This document shows positions 36,331 to 50,661 of a stretch of DNA of 64,000 nt, piece after piece. Location: NCBI GenBank assembly GCA_947623455.1, contig OX392542.1, forward strand, positions 11,911,625-11,975,624, in the 5' to 3' direction. A program made the position numbers and the translations under genes. This DNA is from Mimachlamys varia (Eukaryota; Mollusca; Bivalvia; Pectinida; Pectinidae). Below the pieces are notes generated by a model. It saw only the letters and a program-made list of their open reading frames with translations. It did not search any database and was not told the DNA's origin. Within the stretch, counting starts at the first letter, position 1. Each line of letters starts with the position of its first letter.

Positions 36331-39300
36331 AAAGTCAAAAACAGGGGAGACTGGTATTGTACCACCGTACATGTAAGAAAAAAACAGGGGTGACTGGTAT
36401 TGTACCACTGTATGTGTAAGTCATAATCAGGGGAGACTGATATTGTACCACCGTATGTGTAAGTCATAACCAGGGGAGACTGGTATTGTACCACTGTATG
36501 TGTAAGTCATAACCAGGGGAGACTGGTATTGTACCACTGTATGTGTAAGTCATAATCAAGGGAGACTGGTATTGTACCATTGATGTGTAAGTCATAATCA
36601 GGGGAGACTTGTATTGTACCACTGTATGTGTAAGTCATAATCAGGGGAGACTGGTATTGTACCATTGATGTGTAAGTCATAATCAGGGGAGACTGGTATT
36701 GTACCATTGATGTGTAAGTCATAATCAGGGGAGACTGGTATTGTACCATTGATGTGTAAGTCATAATCAGGGGAGACTGGTATTGTACCAATGTATGTGT
36801 AAGTCATAATCAGGGGACTGGTATTGTACCACTATATCTGTAAGTCATAATTAGGGGAGACTGGTATTGTACCACTGTATGTGTAAGTCATAATCAGGGG
36901 TAACTGGTATTGTACCACTGTATGTGTAAGTCATAATCAGGGGAGACTGGTATTGTACCACTGTATGTGTAAGTCATAATCAGGGGAGACTGGTATTGTA
37001 TCACTGTATGTGTAAGTCATAATCAGGGGTAACTGGTATTGTACCACTGTATGTGTAAGTCATAATCAGGGGAGACTGGTATTGTACCACTATATCTGTA
37101 AGTCATAATCAGGGGAGACTGGTATTGTACCACTGTATGTGTAAGTCATAATCAGGGGTAACTGGTATTGTATCACTGTATGTGTAAGTCATAATCAGGG
37201 GAGACTGGTATTGTACCACTGTATGTGTAAGTCATAATCAGGGGAGACTGGTATTGTACCACTGTATGTGTAAGTCATAATCAGGGGAGACTGGTATTGT
37301 ACCACTGTATGTGTAAGTCATAATCAGGGGTAACTGATATTGTACCACTGTATGTGTAAGTCGTAATCAGGGGAGACTGGTATTGTACCACTGTATGTGT
37401 AAGTCATAATCAGGGGAGACTGGTATTGTACCACTGTATGTGTAAGTCAAAATCAGGGGAGACTGGTATTGTACCACTGTATGTGTAAGTCATAATCAGG
37501 GGTAACTGGTATTGTACCACTGTATGTGTGAGTCATAATCAGGGGAGACTGATATTGTACCACTGTATGTGTAAGTCGTAATCAGGGGAGACTGGTATTG
37601 TACCACTGTATGTGTAAGTCATAATCAGGTAGACTGGTATTGTACCGCTGTATGTGTGAGTCATAATCAGGGGAGACTGGTATTGTACCACCGTACATGT
37701 GTAAGTCATTATCAGTGGAGACTGGTATTGTATCACTGTATGTGTAAGTCATAATCAGGTAGACTGGTATTGTACCACTGTATGTGTGAGTCATAATCAG
37801 GGGAGACTGGTATTGTATCACTGTATGTGTAAGTCATAATCAGGGGAGACTGGTATTGTACCACTGTATGTGTAAGTCATAATCAGGGGAGACTGGTATT
37901 GTACCACTTTATGTGTAAGTCATAATCAGGGGAGACTGGTATTGTACCACTGTATGTGTAAGTCATAATCAGGTAGACTGGTATTGTACCACCGTATGTG
38001 TAAGTCATTATCAGTGGAGACTGATATTGCATCACTGTATGTGTAAGTCATAATCAGGGGAGACTGGTATTGTACCACTGTATGTGTAAGTCATAATCAG
38101 GGGAGACAGGTATTGTACCACTGTATGTGTGAGTCATAATCAGGGGAGACTGGTATTGTATCACTGTATGTGTAAGTCATAATCAGGGGAGACTGGTATT
38201 GTACCACTGTATGTGTAAGTCATAATCAGGGGAGACTGGTATTGTACCACTGTATGTGTAAGTCATAATCAGTGGAGACTGGTATTGTACCACTGTATGT
38301 GTAAGTTATAACCAGGGAGACTGGTATTGTACCACTGTATGTGTAAGTCATAATCAGGGGAGACTGGTATTGTATCACTGTATGTGTAAGTCGTAATCAG
38401 GGGAGACTGGTGTTGTATCACTGTATATGTTAGTCATAATCAGGGGAGACTGGTATTGTACCACTATATGTGTAAGTCATAATCAGGGGAGACTGGTATT
38501 GTACCACTGTATGTGTAAGTCATAATCAGGGAGACTGGTATTGTACCACTGTATGTGTAAGTCATAATCAGGGGAGACAGGTATTGTATCACTGTATGTG
38601 TAAGTCATAATCAGGGAGACTGGTATTGTACCACTGTATGTGTAAGTCATAATCAGGGAGACTGGTATTGTACCACTGTATGTGTAAGTCATAATCAGGG
38701 AGACTGGTATTGTACCACTGTATATGTAAGTCATAATCAAGGGAGGCTGGTATTGTACCACTGTATGTGTAAGTCAGAATCAGGGAGACTGGTATTGTAC
38801 CACTGTATGTGTAAGTCATAATCAGGGAGACTGGTATTGTACCACTGTATATGTAAGTCATAATCAAGGGAGGCTGGTATTGTACCACTGTATGTGTAAG
38901 TCAGAATCAGGGGAGACAGGTATTGTACCACTGTATGTGTAAGTCATAATCAGGGGAGACAGGTTTTGTACCACTGTATGTGTGAGTCATAATCAGGGGA
39001 GACTGGTATTGTACCACTGTATGTGTAGTCATAATCAGGGGAGACTGGTATTGTACCATTATATGTGTAGTCATAATCAGGGGAGACTGGTATTGTACCA
39101 CTGTATGTGTAAGTCATAATAAGGGGAGGCTGGTATTGTACCACTGTATGTGTAAGTCATAATCAGGGAAGACTGGTATTGTACCACTGTATGTGTAAGT
39201 CATAATCAGGGGAGACAGGTATTGTACCACGGTATGTGTAAGTCAAAATCAGGGGAGACAGGTATTGTACCACTGTATGTGTGAGTCATAATCAGGGGAG

Positions 39301-42300
39301 ACTGGTATTGTACCACTGTATGTGTAAGTCATAATAAGGAGAGACTGGTATTGTACCACTGTATGTGTAAGTCATAATCAGGGGAGACTGGTATTGTACC
39401 ACTGTATGTGTAAGTCATAATCAGGGGAGACAGGTATTGTACCACTGTATGTGTAAGTCATAATCAGGGGAGGCTGGTATTGTACCACTGTATGTGTAAG
39501 TCATAATCAGGGGAGACAGGTATTGTACCACTGTATGTGTAAGTCATAATCAGGGAAGACTGGTATTGTACCACTGTATGTGTAAGTCATAATCAGGGGA
39601 GACAGGTATTGTTCACGGTATGTGTAAGTCAAAATCAGGGGAGACAGGTATTGTACCACTGTATGTGTGAGTCATAATCAGTGGAGACTGGTATTGTATC
39701 ACTGTATGTGTAAGTCATAATCAGGTAGACTGGTATTGTACCACTGTATGTGTGAGTCATAATCAGGGGAGACTGGTATTGTATCACTGTATGTGTAAGT
39801 CATAATCAGGGGAGACTGGTATTGTACCACTGTATGTGTAAGTCATAATCAGGGGAGACTGGTATTGTACCACTGTATGTGTAAGTCATAATCAGGGGAG
39901 ACTGGTATTGTACCACTGTATGTGTAAGTCATAATCAGGTAGACTGGTATTGTACCACCGTATGTGTAAGTCATTATCAGTGGAGACTGATATTGCATCA
40001 CTGTATGTGTAAGTCATAATCAGGGGAGACTGGTATTGTACCACTGTATGTGTAAGTCATAATCAGGGGAGACAGGTATTGTACCACTGTATGTGTGAGT
40101 CATAATCAGGGGAGACTGGTATTGTATCACTGTATGTGTAAGTCATAATCAGGGGAGACTGGTATTGTACCACTGTATGTGTAAGTCATAATCAGGGGAG
40201 ACTGGTATTGTACCACTGTATGTGTAAGTCATAATCAGTGGAGACTGGTATTGTACCACTGTATGTGTAAGTTATAACCAGGGAGACTGGTATTGTACCA
40301 CTGTATGTGTAAGTCATAATCAGGTAGACTGGTATTGTATCACTGTATGTGTAAGTCGTAATCAGGGGAGACTGGTGTTGTATCACTGTATATGTTAGTC
40401 ATAATCAGGGGAGACTGGTATTGTACCACTATATGTGTAAGTCATAATCAGGGGAGACTGGTATTGTACCACTGTATGTGTAAGTCATAATCAGGGAGAC
40501 TGGTATTGTACCACTGTATGTGTAAGTCATAATCAGGGGAGACAGGTATTGTATCACTGTATGTGTAAGTCATAATCAGGGAGACTGGTATTGTACCACT
40601 GTATGTGTAAGTCATAATCAGGGGAGACTGGTATTGTACCACTGTATGTGTAAGTCATAATCAGGGGAGACTGGTATTGTACCACTGTATGTGTAAGTCA
40701 TAATCAGGGGTAACTGGTATTGTACCACAGTATGTGTGAGCCATAATCAGGGGAGACTGATATTGTACCACTGTATGTGTAAGTCGTAATCAGGGGAGAC
40801 TGGTATTGTACCACTGTATGTGTAAGTCATAATCAGGTAGACTGGTATTGTACCACTGTATGTGTAAGTCATAATCAGGGGAGACAGGTTTTGTACCACT
40901 GTATGTGTGAGTCATAATCAGGGGAGACTGGTATTGTACCACTGTATGTGTAGTCATAATCAGGGGAGACTGGTATTGTACCATTATATGTGTAAGTCAT
41001 AATAAGGGGAGGCTGGTATTGTACCACTGTATGTGTAAGTCATAATCAGGGAAGACTGGTATTGTACCACTGTATGTGTAAGTCATAATCAGGGGAGACA
41101 GGTATTGTACCACGGTATGTGTAAGTCAAAATCAGGGGAGACAGGTATTGTACCACTGTATGTGTGAGTCATAATCAGGGGAGACTGGTATTGTACCACT
41201 GTATGTGTAAGTCATAATAAGGAGAGACTGGTATTGTACCACTGTATGTGTAAGTCATAATCAGGAGAGACTGGTATTGTACCACTGTATGTGTAAGTCA
41301 TAATCAGGGGAGACAGGTATTGTACCACTGTATGTGTAAGTCATAATCAGGGGAGGCTGGTATTGTACCACTGTATGTGTAAGTCATAATCAGGGGAGAC
41401 AGGTATTGTATCACTGTATGTGTCAGTCATAATCAGGGGAGACAGGTATTGTACCACTGTATGTGTAAGTCAAAATCAGGGGAGACAGGTATTGTACCAC
41501 TGTATGTGTGAGTCATAATCAGGGGAGACTGGTATTGTACCACTGTATGTGTAAGTCATAATAAGGAGAGACTGGTATTGTACCACTGTATGTGTAAGTC
41601 ATAATCAGGGGAGACTGGTATTGTACCACTGTATGTGTAAGTCATAATCAGGGAGACTGGTATTGTACCACTGTATGTGTAAGTCATAATCAGGGGTAAC
41701 TGGTATTGTACCACTGTATGTGTGAGTCATAATCAGGGGAGACTGGTATTGTACCACTGTATGTGTAAGTCATAATAAGGAGAGACTGGTATTGTACCAC
41801 TGTATGTGTAAGTCATAATCAGGGGAGACTGGTATTGTACCACTGTATGTGTAAGTCATAATCAGGGGTAACTGGTATTGTACCACAGTATGTGTGAGCC
41901 ATAATCAGGGGAGACTGATATTGTACCACTGTATGTGTAAGTCGTAATCAGGGGAGACTGGTATTGTACCACTGTATGTGTAAGTCATAATCAGGTAGAC
42001 TGGTATTGTACCACTGTATGTGTAAGTCATAATCAGGGGAGACAGGTTTTGTACCACTGTATGTGTGAGTCATAATCAGGGGAGACTGGTATTGTACCAC
42101 TGTATGTGTAGTCATAATCAGGGGAGACTGGTATTGTACCATTATATGTGTAAGTCATAATAAGGGGAGGCTGGTATTGTACCACTGTATGTGTAAGTCA
42201 TAATCAGGGAAGACTGGTATTGTACCACTGTATGTGTAAGTCATAATCAGGGGAGACAGGTATTGTACCACGGTATGTGTAAGTCAAAATCAGGGGAGAC

Positions 42301-45300
42301 AGGTATTGTACCACTGTATGTGTGAGTCATAATCAGGGGAGACTGGTATTGTACCACTGTATGTGTAAGTCATAATAAGGAGAGACTGGTATTGTACCAC
42401 TGTATGTGTAAGTCATAATCAGGGGAGACTGGTATTGTACCACTGTATGTGTAAGTCATAATCAGGGGAGACAGGTATTGTACCACTGTATGTGTAAGTC
42501 ATAATCAGGGGAGGCTGGTATTGTACCACTGTATGTGTAAGTCATAATCAGGGGAGACAGGTATTGTATCACTGTATGTGTCAGTCATAATCAGGGGAGA
42601 CAGGTATTGTACCACTGTATGTGTAAGTCAAAATCAGGGGAGACAGGTATTGTACCACTGTATGTGTGAGTCATAATCAGGGGAGACTGGTATTGTACCA
42701 CTGTATGTGTAAGTCATAATAAGGAGAGACTGGTATTGTACCACTGTATGTGTAAGTCATAATCAGGGGAGACTGGTATTGTACCACTGTATGTGTAAGT
42801 CATAATCAGGGAGACTGGTATTGTACCACTGTATGTGTAAGTCATAATCAGGGGTAACTGGTATTGTACCACTGTATGTGTGAGTCATAATCAGGGGAGA
42901 CTGGTATTGTACCACTGTATGTGTAAGTCATAATAAGGAGAGACTGGTATTGTACCACTGTATGTGTAAGTCATAATCAGGGAGACTGGTATTGTACCAC
43001 TGTATGTGAAAGTCATAATCAGGGGAGACTGGTATTGTACCACTGTATGTGTAAGTCATAATCAGGGAGACTGGTATTGTACCACTATATCTGTAAGTCA
43101 TAATCAGGGGAGACTGGTATTGTACCATTATATGTGTAAGTCATAATAAGGGGAGGCTGGTATTGTACCACTGTATGTGTAAGTCATAATCAGGGAAGAC
43201 TGGTATTGTACCACTGTATGTGTAAGTCATAATCAGGGGAGACAGGTATTGTACCACGGTATGTGTAGGTCAAAATCAGGGGAGACAGGTATTGTACCAC
43301 TGTATGTGTGAGTCATAATCAGGGGAGACTGGTATTGTACCACTGTATGTGTAAGTCATAATAAGGAGAGACTGGTATTGTACCACTGTATGTGTAAGTC
43401 ATAATCAGGGGAGACTGGTATTGTACCACTGTATGTGTAAGTCATAATCAGGGGAGACAGGTATTGTACCACTGTATGTGTAAGTCATAATCAGGGGAGG
43501 CTGGTATTCTACCACTGTATGTGTAAGTCATAATCAGGGGAGACAGGTATTGTATCACTGTATGTGTCAGTCATAATCAGGGGAGACAGGTATTGTACCA
43601 CTGTATGTGTAAGTCAAAATCAGGGGAGACAGGTATTGTACCACTGTATGTGTGAGTCATAATCAGGGGAGACTGGTATTGTACCACTGTATGTGTAAGT
43701 CATAATAAGGAGAGACTGGTATTGTACCACTGTATGTGTAAGTCATAATCAGGGAGACTGGTATTGTACCACTGTATGTGTAAGTCATAATCAGGGAGAC
43801 TGGTATTGTACCACTGTATGTGTAAGTCATAATCAGGGGTAACTGGTATTGTACCACTGGATGTGTGAGTCATAATCAGGGGAGACTGGTATTGTACCAC
43901 TGTATGTGTAAGTCATAATAAGGAGAGACTGGTATTGTACCACTGTATGTGTAAGTCATAATCAGGGAGACTGGTATTGTACCACTGTATGTGAAAGTCA
44001 TAATCAGGGGAGACTGGTATTGTACCACTGTATGTGTAAGTCATAATCAGGGAGACTGGTATTGTACCACTATATCTGTAAGTCATAATCAGGGGAGACT
44101 GGTATTGTACCACTGTATGTGTAAGTCATAATCAGGGGTAACTGGTATTGTATCACTGTATGTGTAAGTCATAATCAGGGGAGACTGATATTGTACCACT
44201 GTATGTGTAAGTCGTAATCAGGGGAGACTGGTATTGTACCACTGTATGTGTAAGTCATAATCAGGGGAGACTGGTATTGTACCACTGTATGTGTAAGTCA
44301 TAATCAGGGGAGACTGGTATTGTACCACTGTATGTGTAAGTCATAATCAGGGGTAACTGGTATTGTACCACAGTATGTGTGAGCCATAATCAGGGGAGAC
44401 TGATATTGTACCACTGTATGTGTAAGTCGTAATCAGGGGAGACTGGTATTGTACCACTGTATGTGTAAGTCATAATCAGGTAGACTGGTATTGTACCACT
44501 GTATGTGTAAGTCATAATCAGGGGAGACAGGTTTTGTACCACTGTATGTGTGAGTCATAATCAGGGGAGACTGGTATTGTACCACTGTATGTGTAGTCAT
44601 AATCAGGGGAGACTGGTATTGTACCATTATATGTGTAAGTCATAATAAGGGGAGGCTGGTATTGTACCACTGTATGTGTAAGTCATAATCAGGGAAGACT
44701 GGTATTGTACCACTGTATGTGTAAGTCATAATCAGGGGAGACAGGTATTGTACCACGGTATGTGTAAGTCAAAATCAGGGGAGACAGGTATTGTACCACT
44801 GTATGTGTGAGTCATAATCAGGGGAGACTGGTATTGTACCACTGTATGTGTAAGTCATAATAAGGAGAGACTGGTATTGTACCACTGTATGTGTAAGTCA
44901 TAATCAGGGGAGACTGGTATTGTACCACTGTATGTGTAAGTCATAATCAGGGGAGACAGGTATTGTACCACTGTATGTGTAAGTCATAATCAGGGGAGGC
45001 TGGTATTGTACCACTGTATGTGTAAGTCATAATCAGGGGAGACAGGTATTGTATCACTGTATGTGTCAGTCATAATCAGGGGAGACAGGTATTGTACCAC
45101 TGTATGTGTAAGTCAAAATCAGGGGAGACAGGTATTGTACCACTGTATGTGTGAGTCATAATCAGGGGAGACTGGTATTGTACCACTGTATGTGTAAGTC
45201 ATAATAAGGAGAGACTGGTATTGTACCACTGTATGTGTAAGTCATAATCAGGGGAGACTGGTATTGTACCACTGTATGTGTAAGTCATAATCAGGGAGAC

Positions 45301-48300
45301 TGGTATTGTACCACTGTATGTGTAAGTCATAATCAGGGGTAACTGGTATTGTACCACTGTATGTGTGAGTCATAATCAGGGGAGACTGGTATTGTACCAC
45401 TGTATGTGTAAGTCATAATAAGGAGAGACTGGTATTGTACCACTGTATGTGTAAGTCATAATCAGGGAGACTGGTATTGTACCACTGTATGTGTAAGTCA
45501 TAATCAGGGGTAACTGATATTGTACCACTGTATGTGTAAGTCATAATAAGGAGAGACTGGTATTGTACCACTGTATGTGTAAGTCATAATCAGGGGAGAC
45601 TGGTATTGTACCACTGTATGTGTAAGTCATAATCAGGGGTAACTGGTATTGTACCACAGTATGTGTGAGCCATAATCAGGGGAGACTGATATTGTACCAC
45701 TGTATGTGTAAGTCGTAATCAGGGGAGACTGGTATTGTACCACTGTATGTGTAAGTCATAATCAGGTAGACTGGTATTGTACCACTGTATGTGTAAGTCA
45801 TAATCAGGGGAGACAGGTTTTGTACCACTGTATGTGTGAGTCATAATCAGGGGAGACTGGTATTGTACCACTGTATGTGTAGTCATAATCAGGGGAGACT
45901 GGTATTGTACCATTATATGTGTAAGTCATAATAAGGGGAGGCTGGTATTGTACCACTGTATGTGTAAGTCATAATCAGGGAAGACTGGTATTGTACCACT
46001 GTATGTGTAAGTCATAATCAGGGGAGACAGGTATTGTACCACGGTATGTGTAAGTCAAAATCAGGGGAGACAGGTATTGTACCACTGTATGTGTGAGTCA
46101 TAATCAGGGGAGACTGGTATTGTACCACTGTATGTGTAAGTCATAATAAGGAGAGACTGGTATTGTACCACTGTATGTGTAAGTCATAATCAGGGGAGAC
46201 TGGTATTGTACCACTGTATGTGTAAGTCATAATCAGGGGAGACAGGTATTGTACCACTGTATGTGTAAGTCATAATCAGGGGAGGCTGGTATTGTACCAC
46301 TGTATGTGTAAGTCATAATCAGGGGAGACAGGTATTGTATCACTGTATGTGTCAGTCATAATCAGGGGAGACAGGTATTGTACCACTGTATGTGTAAGTC
46401 AAAATCAGGGGAGACAGGTATTGTACCACTGTATGTGTGAGTCATAATCAGGGGAGACTGGTATTGTACCACTGTATGTGTAAGTCATAATAAGGAGAGA
46501 CTGGTATTGTACCACTGTATGTGTAAGTCATAATCAGGGGAGACTGGTATTGTACCACTGTATGTGTAAGTCATAATCAGGGAGACTGGTATTGTACCAC
46601 TGTATGTGTAAGTCATAATCAGGGGTAACTGGTATTGTACCACTGTATGTGTGAGTCATAATCAGGGGAGACTGGTATTGTACCACTGTATGTGTAAGTC
46701 ATAATAAGGAGAGACTGGTATTGTACCACTGTATGTGTAAGTCATAATCAGGGAGACTGGTATTGTACCACTGTATGTGAAAGTCATAATCAGGGGAGAC
46801 TGGTATTGTACCACTGTATGTGTAAGTCATAATCAGGGAGACTGGTATTGTACCACTATATCTGTAAGTCATAATCAGGGGAGACTGGTATTGTACCACT
46901 GTATGTGTAAGTCATAATCAGGGGTAACTGGTATTGTATCACTGTATGTGTAAGTCATAATCAGGGGAGACTGATATTGTACCACTGTATGTGTAAGTCG
47001 TAATCAGGGGAGACTGGTATTGTACCACTGTATGTGTAAGTCATAATCAGGGGAGACTGGTATTATACCACTGTATGTGTAAGTCATAATCAGGGGAGAC
47101 TGGTATTGTACCACTGTATGTGTAAGTCATAATCAGGGATAACTGGTATTGTACCACTGTATGTGTGAGTCATAATCAGGGGAGACTGATATTGTACCAC
47201 TGTATGTGTAAGTCGTAATCAGGGGAGTCTGGTATTGTACCACTGTATGTGTAAGTCATAATCAGGTAGACTGGTATTGTACCACTGTATGTGTGAGTCA
47301 TAATCAGGGGAGACTGGTATTGTACCACCGTACATGTGTAAGTCATTATCAGTGGAGACTGGTATTGTATCACTGTATGTGTAAGTCATAATCAGGTAGA
47401 CTGGTATTGTACCACTGTATGTGTGAGTCATAATCAGGGGAGACTGGTATTGTATCACTGTATGTGTAAGTCATAATCAGGGGAGACTGGTATTGTACCA
47501 CTGTATGTGTAAGTCATAATCAGGGGAGACTGGTATTGTACCACTGTATGTGTAAGTCATAATCAGGGGAGACTGGTATTGTACCACTGTATGTGTAAGT
47601 CATAATCAGGTAGACTGGTATTGTACCACCGTATGTGTAAGTCATTATCAGTGGAGACTGGTATTATACCACCGTATGTGTAAGTCATAATCAGGGGAGA
47701 CTGGTATTGTACCACTGTATGTGTGAGTCATTATCAGGTAGACTGGTATTGTACCACCGTATGTGTAAGTCATAATCAGGTAGACTGGTATTGTACCACC
47801 GTATGTGTAAGTCATTATCAGTGGAGACTGATATTGTATCACTGTATGTGTAAGTCATAATCAGGGGAGACTGGTATTGTACCACTGTATGTGTAAGTCA
47901 TAATCAGGGGAGACAGGTATTGTACCACTGTATGTGTGAGTCATAATCAGGGGAGACTGGTATTGTATCACTGTATGTGTAAGTCATAATCAGGGGAGAC
48001 TGGTATTGTACCACTGTATGTGTAAGTCATAATCAGGGGAGACTGGTATTGTACCACTGTATGTGTAAGTCATAATCAGTGGAGACTGGTATTGTACCAC
48101 TGTATGTGTAAGTTATAACCAGGGAGACTGGTATTGTACCACTGTATGTGTAAGTCATAATCAGGGGAGACTGGTATTGTATCACTGTATGTGTAAGTCG
48201 TAATCAGGGGAGACTGGTGTTGTATCACTGTATGTGTAAGTCATAATCAGGGGAGACTGGTATTGAACCACTGTATGTGTAAGTCATAATCAGGGGAGAC

Positions 48301-50226
48301 TGGTATTGTACCAATGTATGTGTAAGTCATAATCAGTGGAGACTGGTATTGTACCACTGTATGTGTAAGTTATAACCAGGGAGACTGGTATTGTACCACT
48401 GTATGTGTAAGTCATAATCAGGGGAGACTGGTATTGTATCACTGTATGTGTAAGTCGTAATCAGGGGAGACTGGTGTTGTATCACTGTATATGTTAGTCA
48501 TAATCAGGGGAGACTGGTATTGTACCACCATATGTGTAAGTCATAATCAGGGGAGACTGGTATTGTACCACTGTATGTGTAAGTCAAAATCAGGGAGACT
48601 GGTATTGTACCACTGTATGTGTAAGTCATAATCAGGGGAGACAGGTATTGTATCACTGTATGTGTAAGTCATAATCAGGGAGACTGGTATTGTACCACTG
48701 TATGTGTAAGTCATAATCAGGGAGACTGGTATTGTACCACTGTATGTGTAAGTCATAATCAGGGAGACTGGTATTGTACCACTGTATATGTAAGTCATAA
48801 TCAAGGGAGGCTGGTATTGTACCACTGTATGTGTAAGTCAGAATCAGGGGAGACAGGTATTGTACCACTGTATGTGTAAGTCATAATCAGGGGAGACAGG
48901 TTTTGTACCACTGTATGTGTGAGTCATAATCAGGGGAGACTGGTATTGTACCACTGTATGTGTAAGTCATAATCAGGGAGACTGGTATTGTACCACTGTA
49001 TGTGTAATTCATAATCAGGGGTAACTGGTATTGTACCACTGTATGTGTAAGTCATAATCAGGGGAGACTGGTATTGTATCACTGTATGTGTAAGTCATAA
49101 TCAGGCAGACTGGAATTGTACCACTGTATGTGTAAGTCATGATAAGGGGAGACTGGTATTGTATCACTGTATGTGTAAGTCATAATCAGGGAGACTGGTA
49201 TTGTACCACTGTATGTGTAAGTAATCAAGGGAAACTAGTATTGTACCACTGTATGTGTAAGTCATAATCAGGGGAAACTGGTATTTTACCACTGTATGTG
49301 TTAGTCATAATCAGGGGAGACAGGTATTGTACCACTGTATGTGTAAGTCATAATCAGTGGAGACTGGTACTATACCACTGTATGTGTAAGTCATAACCAT
49401 GAGAAACTGATATTGTACCACTGTATGTGTAAGTCATAATCAGGGGAGACTGGTATTGTTTCACTGTATGTGTAAGTCATAATCAGGGAAACTGGTATTG
49501 TACCACTGTATGTGTAAGTCATGATAAGGGGAGACTGGTATTGTATCACTGTATGTGTAAGTCATAATCAGGGAGACTGGTATTGTACCACTGTATGTGT
49601 AAGTAATCAGGGGAAACTAGTATTGTACCACTGTATGTGTAAGTCATAATCAGGGGAGACTGGTATTGTACCACTGTATGTGTTAGTCATAATCAGGGGA
49701 GACAGGTATTGTACCACTGTATGTGTAAGTCATAATCAGGGGAGACTGGTACTATACCACTGAATGTGTAAGTCATAACCATGAGAAACTGATATTGTAC
49801 CACTGTATGTGTAAGTCATATTCAGGGGAGACTGGTATTGTACCACGGTATGTATAAGTCATAATCAGGTAGACTGGTATTGTACAACTGTATGTGTAAG
49901 TGATAATCAGGGAGACTGGTATTGTACCACTGTATGTGAAAGTCATAATTAGGGGAGACTGGTATTGTACCACTGTATGTGTTAGTCATAATCAGGGGAG
50001 ACAGGTATTGTACCACTGTTTGTGTAAGTCATATGCAGGGGAGACAGGTATTGTACCACTGTTTGTGTAAGTCATATGCAGGGGAGACTGGTATTGTATC
50101 ACTGTTTGTGTAAGTCATATGCAGGGGAGACTGGTATTGTACCACTGTTTGTGTAAGTCATATGCAGGGGAGACTGGTATTGTATCACTGTTTGTGTAAG
50201 TCATATGCAGGGGAGACTTGTATTGT
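36331..50226. repeat. 13.9-kb tandem array of a 43-bp unit, about 320 copies, with higher-order structure
   Basis: The consensus unit begins GTAAGTCATAATCAGGGGAG and continues ACTGGTATTGTACCACTGTATGT, 43 bp in total. Single-base variants and 41-42-bp copies mark individual units, and their order repeats, revealing nested higher-order units (see findings). Each unit contains the palindrome TGGTA-TTG-TACCA and a GTAAGT hexamer. The first and last few units are the most divergent. Because 43 is not a multiple of three, minus-strand open frames of 60-100 codons arise throughout. They are by-products, since they read the same unit in three frames and carry no independent coding signal. No other feature interrupts the array. 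Confidence 0.97.
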
Positions 50227-50661
50227 AATATTGTAATATCTACTTGGAACCAATTAATGCGATTAAAATTGCTTCTATGAACCATGGTAGTGATATTTTT
50301 CTTTGACTATAATCTTTTACTAAATTATTTAGAAATTTTGTGATGACGAATAATGACGTATACTTGTGCAGCCTAACCTATTTGTATCTATCCTCATTTC
50401 GCCTTCAAACTTGACACGCTTGGAAACTCTGATGATAATACTAGTCATCGGTCACAGATCTGACAGCTTGATCACTCTGTACCGTTCACCATACAGGTGT
50501 GGTCTATACCAACAGGTATATAAATATATAGCATAAATACAAATAATGACCATCATTTTCACATTCCAGTAATACGTAACACAAGTTTCAGTGCTCTATT
50601 TGTAAACATTTAAAAGTTGATTCATCATTGCAACGCAGACAATTGTCCTTAAATATCAAAG
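50227..50661. other. Spacer between the 43-bp array and the dispersed repeat
   Basis: AT-rich unique-looking DNA with no gene or recognisable motif. Confidence 0.5.

Noticed and set aside
36303..50016. Many minus-strand open frames of 64-99 codons reading MVQYQSPLIMTY-type repeats
   Set aside because: They arise because the 43-bp unit lacks stops in some frames. The same unit is read in all three frames in turn, there are no splice or promoter signals, and indel copies break them.
36331..50226. CRISPR array
   Set aside because: Units are contiguous without unique spacers, and the DNA is eukaryotic.
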